Shown one piece after another: positions 24,901 through 37,137 of a stretch of DNA of 64,000 nucleotides (position 1 is its first letter; every line of letters starts with the position of its first letter). Origin of the DNA: Omphiscola glabra (Eukaryota; Mollusca; Gastropoda; Lymnaeidae); NCBI GenBank assembly GCA_964017045.1, contig OZ024799.1, positions 30,267,596 to 30,331,595 on the forward strand, in the 5' to 3' direction. Made by a program: the position numbers and the translations under genes. Under the pieces are notes generated by a model, which had not been told where the DNA came from, made no database searches, and saw nothing but the letters and a program-made list of their open reading frames with translations.

Positions 24901-27900
24901 CATAGAACCAGGAAGTACTGACTTTCATATGGTGTTGAACTTCTTAATTACTTTATGAGTTTACTACCACCAATCACTGTTTGGTTAATTCAATCTAGTA
25001 AGTGATTCAACAAATCAAATGAAATGTTTAGTTCTTTCAGTAACAGCCATATACTTTTTATGGTGATTGAAATGGTGGAAAACTGTTAATGGGCTGAAGT
25101 TCACATGACTAAGCATGCAATGAGTGGTTGACTTACGGGTAACTTTAGCAGTGAAGGGTGAACCAGCAATGTGCTTGTCTGCAAACTTGACTGTGATCTG
25201 ATACTCTCCTGGTGCTGTTGGCAGGTAGGAAACTGTGCAGGTGCCATCTTCATTGTCCTTGCACTGGATCTCTGTCTTTGAGGGGCCTTCTATGGCAAGG
25301 GACAAGCCACCTGTTGTAAAAAAAGAAGTAACTTTATTAACTATGTTGGTTTTGTCATTAAATTTTCAATAAAATTATTGATCTGCCATTATGAATGAAC
25401 TAACAATTAATATTAACATGAATACATGTGTTTTTCATGATCAGTTACTTGACACTAAGAACTGAAAGTTGCAGTGTTGGTCAAATTGAATAAATAGTTC
25501 ATGCCAAAAGAGGGAGTAACCCACCAGCTCCAGCATTCTTGGTGTTGATTGTGAAGACAGCTTGTTCATGTACCACACCGTGGCTAAGACCTGGGCCATA
25601 GGCTGTCACATAGCCAGAGTCAATAGCTTCAACATGGAACAAGAATGGACTTCCTGGAGAACAAAGATAACACACATTATATTATATCAGCTGGGTGTTT
25701 CATGTAACACACTGTGTGGCTAAGACCTGGGCCATAGGATGTCACATAGCTAGAGTCAATAGCTTCAACATGGAACAAGAATGGACTTCCTGGAGAACAA
25801 AGATAACACACATTATATTATATCAGCTGGGTGTTTCATGTAACACACTGTGTGGCTAAGACCTGGGCCATAGGATGTCACATAGCTAGAGTCAATAGCT
25901 TCAACATGGAACAAGAATGGACTTCCTGGACAACAAAGATAACACACATTTTATTATATCAGCTGGGTGTTTTATCAAATATGGTTTTAAAACATAAAGA
26001 AAATGTGCAGTGATAAAAAAATGCTTTAAAACAGTTTGTTTAAAAGTAAAATTAAAAATGTTCTTACCTTCAATCTCCTCATTGTTGTACTGCATGTGCA
26101 GCTGATGAAGCCCTGTCTCAGTGGGCTGGTATCTTACAGTCACAGTGCCATCCTTGTTATCCTCAATGTTGGGATAGGCCCGCTTTCCAGATGGCATTAC
26201 CACAGTGGCTGGGGAATATCAGATATAGAAATAAACATAAAGAAATGACAATGCAGATAATAATGTAAAACATCCCAACTACAATTATTTGATAGGAATA
26301 ATTAATTAATATTTTTAAAATAACAACAACCCATATAAGAGATAATTACTATCTTATAATTATAGTCTTGCCAAATGCCATAATTTTTACTGACGGACCA
26401 AACCATTTCAGAGCCCCTCCCTGGGTTATCAGGTTTGAAATTTAAATATTAAATAAAAATCATAATAAGAAAATAGTTTAAAACATAGCTCAACATTAAA
26501 TATGTTCTAAATATTCTCTAAAATCATTAGTCATAAGGCTTTCCAGGGAACTGCTAACTTTACAACTATGTCAGCAAAGGTGTTAACTAAAGTTCTTACC
26601 TGAGACGAAATTGAAGATGGGGCCAACAGGTATTGTGAAGTCCACAGGTTGAAACAAGCCTGAGCCAGGAGCTACTGCATGGACAGAATCAACTCTGTCA
26701 GCACTAAGGAACTCCTCACCCACCTAATGAAAGCATAGCATAATTTGTCCATCAACAGTACATTTAATAGAACTTAAAATTAAGTGGATTAGACATGGTT
26801 AATGACAGAAGCTTGTGGGTAACAGAAACAACAGGAAAGTCTTTAACTTTATTACATTTTCATTTTCTTGACAGTTCATATCAGATCCAATTAAAATTAA
26901 AATCCAATCTAGTTAAAATGAATTAATAAATATTAATAGCTTAGCAAAAGATTGTTTTTAAAACTGGAAACATGCATTAATATAATATCTCTAAGCACTA
27001 AACCTTTACATAATTATTTTAGTAAAATAAATAACATTTATCACTTTCATATATAAAGGTCACTCTATTCTATATTATTATTTTATTGCTGCTTTGATCA
27101 CATTGAAAGTTTACAAAATGCGTATGGCTAATCAACCGAAAGGTGATGCCCACTGAATAAAACAGAATTTGAAACGTGAAATAATTTTGAAGGATGAAAA
27201 ATAAGTATTTTAAAATAAAGATTTTTTTAAAAAGTCATATATACAAAATAAAATTGGATTCCAACTTGTTCCCAGATTTGAGCAATCAAAAACAAAAATG
27301 TTTCCAAAAATGTTTTTTAAAAAGAGAAAGAAAAAGAAAACAATTATTAATGAAAAGGAATCCATATCTATTTATGTAAATAAACCTGACTGTTTAAAAA
27401 ACTTAGTGGTAAGAAAACTCACCTTAGTGGCCAGGTAAGCGTCGTATTCTTCCTCCAGTACTGCCTAATAAAAGACACAAAGGGGAATAGCTCATCAAAA
27501 CATGCAAATCATGCAATCAAGAGGTGAGTGTGAAATGGACAAAGGAAGAGGGGTTTTCATCAAAACAGTCACAGTGCTCAGATTAAAATAGTGTGGTCAC
27601 TTTCCTCATTAGATTTTTAATAAGCAATTTTTGTTTTGTGTTACAGATCTTCTCAGTCATGCAGGTTTCCTTCCAAAAGAATGGATTAAAAAACGAAATT
27701 TACTCAACCCACAAAACCTATTTTTTTTAATATTTAGGAAACATTTTTATAACGAGAGTGAATTAGAAAATTATTAAAATACATAATGATTTTATAATAA
27801 AGTGCCCTCACCCCTGTGAAATGAGGATGTAGATTTTTTTTTTTATATAATGTTTAATATTGAGGGCAAAGAGTAATTGCAAGTAAAGAAATTGTCATGA

Positions 27901-30900
27901 AATATATTGTCGGATTTTGTGAGCTTGCAACTAGCTGCGGATACCTCAGTTATATCTTATCTCAGCTAGTAGGGGTTGTCTATCATAATTGTGTGATTAG
28001 GCCTTAGTACTACATTACGATTTATTCATTATGTGGTCAACCAACAATTTTCTGGATGGACCTGCTAAGTAAAACTGTTTAACTACCTGTAAGTTTAAAG
28101 ACGGGATTTCGGGTGAGGGTTGTTTTAAAGCTCACTAAGCTATTTAAAATGTCAGTTTACACAAAAGATCGTCCTCAGTTGTAATAAAAGTCAACATTTC
28201 CAGGGGAGATAAGCCTGAAATCTTTCAGTGACAAACCGATAGAAACAGTCCAGTTAAGATTACACTCCCCTATCCCAACGACGGATCCGGCTTAATTTTT
28301 ACACGTCAGCACTTTAGGCATTTTTCTATTTCACATCATACATTCTTTTTTTTCCGTGTTGACAATACGTATTGTTTTAATACATCAACACCAATATCAA
28401 TTTTAATTTTTTTAAATGGTCACAATAGTTGATACACAATGTATCACAAAAAGCGTGATATTTATTTGTCGGGATAATTTCACCTTAACAATTCTTCGGG
28501 GGCAAATGTTTTTAGTAAATCTTGAACCTAATTCTAAAAACAATTGCATTTTAAAATTAAAAGCGTTTCCTAATTTATCCACACCATGCCATGTTTCACT
28601 TTTTTTCTCCTCCTTCAAATATCACAATAAAACAATCTGCAGACAACCGAAGTAAGGTATCAAAGGAAATGAGAGAATACCAAGTAAGAATCAACTGGCA
28701 GAAAATGATTTTTCTGATAATAATGATTCCTCACTAATCACAAATTTTTTTATTAACACACCACAGTGACCTTAAAGGCAATGAATGACAATTGTAGATA
28801 TATACAGCACACACGCTCAATCGCCAGTAATACTGTATCTTTGTAAAAAATGAAGTAATTCTAGAGGCAGCCGCCAGTTAAGAGAGAGGGCTCAATCCTG
28901 GAAGCAAGCTGAAGGTAGAAAATTGGGGGTGGGGGAAGAGTTGGGGCTGGGGTTATAGATAAACCAACTAATACTGGCTGAGATAAGATATAACTGAGGT
29001 GTCCGCAGCTAGTTGCAAGCTCACATAATTTATAAATATTGTAGCTGTCGGAGGTACTGAATATTTAATGAAGACGGCTAGGTGCCATGTCGGAAATAAA
29101 TTATTTCACACAAGTGCATCATGATCGAGATGTTGACCTCGGATGAAGAGACTGGATTAAAAACTTTTTGAAATATATGTAGGCCTATTCCGATCTGTAA
29201 TTTAAAGTCCCAAGGCAATGTAGAATTTTAATGATGTTTATACCCTTGAACAAGATTGAAGGGTTTTTTTTTCTTCCAGCAATGCGGGAACATTGATTTT
29301 TTTCCGGCTGTATTTACCGGGATATTTTTTACTCGGAATAACATTCCGCTGTATTATTATACCATGCGAGAGTTGTTCGAATACCATATCTCTCTTTAGA
29401 TTCGTAAGAGGACCAACTTTTTAGCAAACACTTCAGAAATAATCTTTTGAAGGGTGACATCAGTAACGCCAGGTCATAACTTACTACATCACCAAAGTAG
29501 GAGTATGCCCGCAACACCTCTCCGCCACTCAGACAGGTCCACGATAAACCCCATCGCTACTGCTTCGGGGTAGCCCGCCAAAGAATCGTTCAACAGAGAT
29601 AGTGTGACAGCAGCAAGTGTTGATGCCAGAAGGGTTCTCTCGTTCAGCACGGCATTAAAATTATACTCTGAAGTTTATCTGGCTCGTCCTCGCCCCGCCC
29701 CCCTCCCTTTTTGTGAGTAGGTTTAAGTAGAGACACAGCTTGGACACGTGGCGCTAGCCATGATTTAAGCGTTAAAACCACTTGCCAAACCCAGACCCGT
29801 TGTGCCCTGCTCAGGTAGGCTGCTGAGTTAAATTGAGCACATAATTCAAATGAATAACTCTCTTGACTTTTCTTCTCGGAAAAATGTTAAAAGCAATTTT
29901 TTCAATAAAAACCATGGCCAAGGTTAGTGGGAGATAAAAAGCACAGACTCAATAATACAGCCAACAGCCAATAAGGAAACAATAATACAGCGGTCTTCTA
30001 GAGAATCATCGCCAGATTAAACGCCTTTTAAATGCCTACATGTCGTCATATATCGTCACATGTTCAACGACAGGGTGGAACTGACAGTATTTCAAATTCT
30101 TTTCAACAATTCTATTCTAAGATATGAATAATACAGCAAGAAAAATCAAATATTTGTCCCGTATTATCAATAAATTAATCACTAATATTAAAGTTCGTAA
30201 AGTGTAATAAAATTGTCTCACAGCAGACATATAATAATAATTGAAATAACGAAAATCTAATAATCCATATCTGCCCAATGTTTACCTTAGAAGATTTATT
30301 AGATGACTCTTTTTATTTTTTTCATATTCTTAATACTAATCAAGTGAATGGTAATCTATAGTGTGAATGGTAAACTATAGAGTGAATGGTAAACTATAGA
30401 GTGAATGGTAATCTATAGAGTGGATGGTAATCTATAGAGTGAATGGTAATCTATACAGATTATCCTAAATTTATTTTAGGTCGAGGAAAATTGCAAAGTA
30501 GAGTACATTTCAAACTCGACCTACTCTTACTAATAGATTATTTTACGATCTCATTTCGGAATTTGCTTTGAGAACTTTTAAAATAAATGACGATCTGTCT
30601 CTATGAGCTTGTTTTGGCTTCCTTGAGATTATCTCAACCTGGGTACCCACTATATCACACGTGTATTGCATTTACCTTCTGAACATCACTCGCATATTTT
30701 AAAAGAACCCGTGTTTCGTTTAGGTGGGCAGTACAACTTACAAACTTATTGCAAGAATGGAGAGGGAACGACTATGACTCTAGACAACATTCTTGGTACT
30801 TCAGCTAGATTTGTAGATTTACTTTTTACTTCCTTCACAAAATCTGTCCCATCTATTATTAAAAAAAAATACGAAATGCTTCGGGGATGCAATCATGAAT

Positions 30901-33900
30901 TAACGCAATTACTTCAATATTTATGGTGTAAATAGTTTCTGTGAATTACAACATCCATGTCACTTGCAAAAAAAGAAGAGGTCCAAGAAGTAATCTCTGT
31001 TTCTGATTAGTATCTTTCACTAGAAGCCATCAGTTCAAAATGTCATGTTTCGCTCATCTGCACGGTTGCAGTAGAAGAAGAATATTTGATCACAATGCAC
31101 GGAAGGTCTTCACCGATTCATGGTTTGAAACAAACAGGTTTGTTTCGAATCTACAACAAAAGAAGCAACCGGTGGACCGCCAACTATATATACATACTAA
31201 GTAAGTTTTAAGAAAACAAAAACAACTTCTTTGGACGTGGGGAGGGGGGGGGAGGAAAAAAGGGGGGGGGGGGGGAAATAACACGATTGTCAATTTAAAA
31301 TATGGTAAGATTATCCTATGACAAACACGCACCCACCCCACAAACCACAGAAAAGCTGTTCATGTCGGTAAACGGATTTAACTTTTCTAAGATGCGGTGA
31401 AACTTTTTTTCGAAAATGAAATATATAATATATAACAAGGTGGGCTCTCCTTTCAACGCGACTTCTTACAGGGTTACACGGATCATTCATCCTATCGAAG
31501 TCTCAATATATTGGACAACTGACGTTGTTTAACCCTGAATTCATAATGAATATGTTAGTGAACGAATTCCTATGGAAAATCTGTTAGTCCCCTTCCACCC
31601 CATCACTGGTTGGGAAGCAGGGCCGACAAACATTATGGAGCAATAAAATATTTGTGAGGCAAGATAAGTATAAGAGATGTCTAGGTAGCCGACCCCTCCA
31701 ATCTAAAATTGGCAAAAGTCCTGTATTATGGGTTGTCTAATCTGAAATCACAACTCATCAGCACCTGCTGCTAAGCGTGGCTTGCCTCTGAGAGTTTCTT
31801 GTTTTCTACAGGCGGGCTGGGTGGATGGTGGGGCTGAAACGTACACACATTCTTTCAACAAGCTAAGGTACGTATTCTCAAATATTTCATGAACCCGCAA
31901 GAGGTATATTGATTTGTAACATTTTGAAGATGTATTTAAAATAGATTCATACCCCAACTATAAGAATTTCGTGACAAGGATATTATGGAGGCTTTTCTAT
32001 AATCACAAGGAGGCTTGCAGAGGCAGAATGTTGTGTTTGGTTACTTAATATTCTTTAGTTAATAAATATTTCCTCTGATAAGCTCAGTGTAATTTTAAAT
32101 GTTGGCGTCTCCTCTATGCACCAAAACTCGGCGATTCTATCAATTGAATATAGTTAGAACCTAGTGACGCAAATACATTACAAGCAGCCAGGAGCATAAA
32201 ATAATTTTTTTTTTTTAAATATTTTAAAATCTGCTTTAAGCTACAGCTGCACTAAGGTATTGTCATCCCCAGAAATAGACATATATTATAACCACTGGGG
32301 TAGGAAGTGTAGGCAAAGGGGGCGGTCAGGCCCAGGCTGCATTTTTTTCTATATATAGAGATGGCATTTTTGGGTATACTGCAAAGTTTTGTTCATAGGG
32401 GAGGCGTCAAAAATCTTGACCAGCCCCGGGCGGCACTAAACATAGATAGGCCACTTATAACGTTAACAAATGTCATCACTCAAAAGTATGTAGGCCTACC
32501 ATATATTATGGAAATATTTCATCTCTTTGTATAGGTAGCTCTAGCAAAGTCAACCTATAGATGAAGAAAGCAAGAAACCCCGCTCTACAAGAAAATGTAA
32601 TAATAACCCAAACTAAAACCAGGTAAGAACAACCTCATCAAGATAAGGTCAACTCTTATCTGTTCACTCTACTACCACACTTTTCCACATCATCTCCCGT
32701 GGACTTCAAAAACTGAGTGAATTCCCTATCAAGGCTCAAGTAAGAAGTGACTATAACAAGGTGGAGATAATCTTCATCTGCATGGCATATGTGACCTAAT
32801 AGAGCCTTTCAAGCCATAAGATTATGTCATCAACACATTATCTTAAAAGGGGTTCATCTCTCATGTGTGTTATATAATACATCTGCTATTTGACTGTCGA
32901 ATAGAGTGTTATATAATACACCTGCTTTTTGACTGCTCATTTTAGATTGTGTCAATATTGAAAATTAAATTTCAATAGATTTTGTTTGTTAATTTATTAA
33001 ATTTTTTAAAGACCATTTGACCCTAAAACAATTAAGTGTGTATGAAAAAACTTTTTAAAAAATCACACAAATGCTACCAGTCTTTCGCTCCCAACTTAAG
33101 GGCAGATATAACATTTCACCTCACTTTGCAGTATAGTTTTATACCAGATAGTGTATTGACACTAAATTTAGGGCTTATTTTTATATCTTATGTGCTAGCT
33201 TTTCAAAAGAACATTTGTGTGTATATCAATAATTTTTGTAAAGATTTAATATCCTTATTGTTAGCCATTAATGTGAATAGAGTTAACTGCAGTACATGCA
33301 TGTGCAAACAGATATAGACAGTGCCAGAGAGAGAGAGAGAGAACAAAATGTAAGGACTAGTGTTTGAATTAGTGGATATTTGGGAAATAATAGGGTTTAA
33401 CCAAGAGTCCCCAACCTTGAAGCCCAGCGGTTCTCAATCTGTGGGTCTGACCCCTTTGGGGGTCGCACTACCCTTTCACAAGGGTCGCCTAAGACCATTG
33501 GAAAACACATATACTCTACAGTTATAAAGTATCAATGAAAATAATGTTGTGATATGGGGTCGCCACAACACGAGGAACTGTATGAAACGGTCGCGGCATT
33601 AGAAAGGTTGAGAACCACTGTTGTAGCCATTCAAGGAGACACCGTGGACAATAGAGAAATCACTCAAACATTTTTTAAAGAGAATGTCCTTGTAACATAG
33701 AGATCTCTGAAATCATGCCAGTTTACAGTTTTGGTTCCTAATTGGGGAACTTTTAATTTAAAAAAAAAAAAAAATTGAGGACCTCTCAGTTAGACTTTAT
33801 AAACACATATGCCGACCCAATATATAAACAAAAAATGTGATTTAAGTATAGAGAGACAGATGTCAGTGAATTATGTCATATTGAAGAAGGAAAGTGAAGG

Positions 33901-36900
33901 AATTGTTATGTGAGTATTTAGGTAGAAATGTTACTTTAGTGGTAGAATGGTCAAGAAGGATGTGAAATTTTCCCACACCAATACATCATATCCTCTTCCT
34001 AGTAAAGAAATCATGTATGCTTATTTGTTTTGTATAGCTATTAGGATGTCTGTTGAAGTTGTATTTGGTAAACATTTATTTCAATATTCTACTTTATGTT
34101 AATTTTCTGGTGCATATGTCAAAATGCCGTAATAGTAATAGTTTTGGACATTTTTTTTATTCTGATATCTATCATATTTTTTAATTAATAAATAATTTGT
34201 CCTGTGTCAAACACAGAAAAGACAGATAATGATTACAATTTCCGCTATAAGAGTTTTACTTTTGACACTAATAAACCATATTTAATTGACCACATAATCA
34301 TGTCACCAAACTTACTTATCTTCCAAAGGCTCTGTTATTAATGTAAGTGATAACATCATTGTAACATCACACAAGAAGAAAGAATATTGTCTAATCAAAC
34401 ACTAACTATGCTAGGTTGTATTTCAAAAATTGCCATAGAACAATGGTTTTCAAAATTTTTAATCTTACAACTGAGTGGAACTTATTCTTAAAGTTCTTTT
34501 TAAAATAAATATATAGGCTGCTATGATGAAGTGCATATTGCAATGAATTTTTTCTATAAGTTCATATTTAAAATTTGTATGGGTAAAATGTCCATACATT
34601 TTTTTTTCCTGAGATTTTTCTTCATTTATATCAAATTCTTGAGATACACCTGTGAACCTTGGCAACAAACTGGTTGAAAACTGCTGTCATGGAAAAAATG
34701 TAAGTTGGCATGTTTTTTTCAATCATAATCTTTAAATACATATTATGCTTCTGGTAGACTGCTTCCATTTCCCGCTGCTTCCTAACAAGCTAGCTGCTTC
34801 CTATTCAGTATATTTGGTATTGAGATTATATTACAAATAATTCTATATGTTTGAAAGAAATATTGAGTTCATTAGCGCAATCAATTTAATTCCCGATAAC
34901 TACACTAAATAATTTTTTTTTAAATATATCGCAACTGTGTTTGGTGCGTAATATTTTCTTTTCGGAAAATGAAATGGTCTTAATTAAAGTGTGTTGTAAT
35001 AAATATTCAGTTTAAAAGTTATTGAGACATCAGAATATTAATATTGTTCATGGGCGTGAAATAAAAAGTATGCAGTGATGTATCATGGGGGGAAGGGATG
35101 AAGCAAAAATTGGGATTCTTAAATGTGTGGTACTTGAGTTCATGTTTTGTCAAGTAACTTTAGTAAAGGGAAGTTTAAGCATGACTGTCGCCAATGTTTG
35201 GCGAGCTATAACTATTTTGACATATTTTTTATTGGTTTGCTCCTATATTTACTAGAGCGGACATGTCTCTGCCAGCAAGGATATGATGTCATGGTAAGGA
35301 GCAAGTGAGAGATGACAGTATCACAACAATCCTGGGGGAACTGCACACAACAACCACAAATGTGACAGAGATGATGTCAGCCAAACACTGGTCAAACACA
35401 TACCTGGACAGTGTAGCTTCCATTGGGCACAAGCTCCCCACCAAACTTGATCTCAATGGTGTAGGGGCCAGGGAACTGCGGGGTGAAGGAGATGGAGAAG
35501 GTGCCATCACCCTGGTCAATGATGTCAATATCAATGTCACTGCCGGTTGGGGATCGGATGCGGCATGTGACTTTGCCAACACCAGCCTGGGAGGCATCCA
35601 CGGTAATGATGGTCTCCTTACCAACTGGGACCGTTTTGTCATTACCATCTGAAGGAGGAAGATTTTTTTCAACTTTAAAAATAATATTTAGCGCTAATAT
35701 TAATATAATTTTAAAAATAAATTATTCTTGTGAATTTAGTGCAAAAGCCTAAAAGTGATTCTTATTTTAAGCTGATGAATTATTATGGACATCGTGGAGA
35801 AAGTTGCATTGTGTTTTTAGAACACACTACAGTAGTTATTACAAGGAAATGAGAATATTGTCTGAAAATTGAAAACAATGGATAGTAAATTAAAATATCA
35901 AATTAAATGCATATAAAATAGCTTGTTGCATGTCTATGAAACTCATAATACTAACTGGAAAACATTATTTCTGTGAATAGTCTCATAAAACTGTTACTTA
36001 ATTTACCTGTAATCCTGCACTTGCTGGCATCTCCGGTGGGTGTAGCCTTGACGTTGAAAGGTGAGCCGGGAACGTTCTGACCTCCGTACTGTACTGTGAC
36101 ATCATATACACCCAAATCTTCAGGAGTGTAAACCACATCAAAAGTTCCATCGTTGTTGTCTTGGATGAAGGGTCGGATGAATGTGTCATCAGGACGCTGT
36201 CAGAACAGACATTAGGTTTTTATATGCTAGATCTGGATTGTAGTTTACTCACTATTTTAAACCATACATACATCACGGTGTGTTTATTAAGATGTTGATA
36301 AATGAATTACGCTTGAATATAGCCAGCTAACTTTATTGATATGAGTGCTGAGGTAATAAAACAAATATCTACGGTTCAATCCCAAAAATCAGAAAATCTT
36401 ATTATTTCCTCAAAAATTGTTTTTCTCATTAAAAAGCCATTTTATTTTTATTTTTTTTAATTACATAAGTTAACTAAAAAAATAAAGAACAAATAAAATA
36501 AGACAATATGACCCACCTTAACAAATACTTCAAGATTAGCATCGCCAGCAGCACGTGTGTCCACTTTGAAGGCAGCAGGCAAACTGGCAGGTGTAGTGCC
36601 ACTGACTCCTGGGCCTGTAACCTTGACCTTGCTGGCATCAACACCAGGCTGGGCATTGACACGGAATGGGCTCTCAGGTACATGCTGGTTAGCATATTTG
36701 ACATCTACTTGGCATGGTCCCTCAGCAGTTGGGACATATGTAACCTGGTATATACCATCATCCACTGGAACAATTTCAGCTTGCCTCTTGACACCTGAAA
36801 CAAATGATTTAGATTGCTCAATTAAAATAAATGGTCTATAAAAGTTCACTTGAATTCTTATGTTTAAATGTAATAAAAATTAATGAATTGGCATGGTCTA

Positions 36901-37079
36901 ATTTTTATATTCTGTTGAATGTATGTTAAAAATAAGGATAATTCCAAGAATAACAAAATTACAATTTTTAAAAAATAAATTTAAAACTATGATATGCGAT
37001 CATGAAATTCATTGCCTGTTAAAAATTAGTTCAAGTTAGGGTTCTTAGCCTTTTCCCCATAAACCACCACCACACCCTC

Positions 37080-37137
<58 letters not shown>

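Larger units (their letters stand above)
29751..35403 (-). other. Upstream part of filamin hinge-1 intron
   Basis: Holds a 19-bp minisatellite, a G-run (31231-31274), an approximately 40-bp duplication around GTTATATAATACA (32868-32930), and the MITEs at 32293, 33425 and 34441. No coding exon recognised. Confidence 0.65.

Noticed and set aside
25654..25925. Two extra filamin exons in the triplicated block
   Set aside because: Copies lack the native donor and read into stop codons after the acceptor-proximal half.
29329..29517. 62-codon minus-strand frame in the promoter-like block as a coding first exon
   Set aside because: It has no ATG in the frame leading to the GTAAGT donor, and a TAG stop lies just upstream; treated as possible non-coding leader only.
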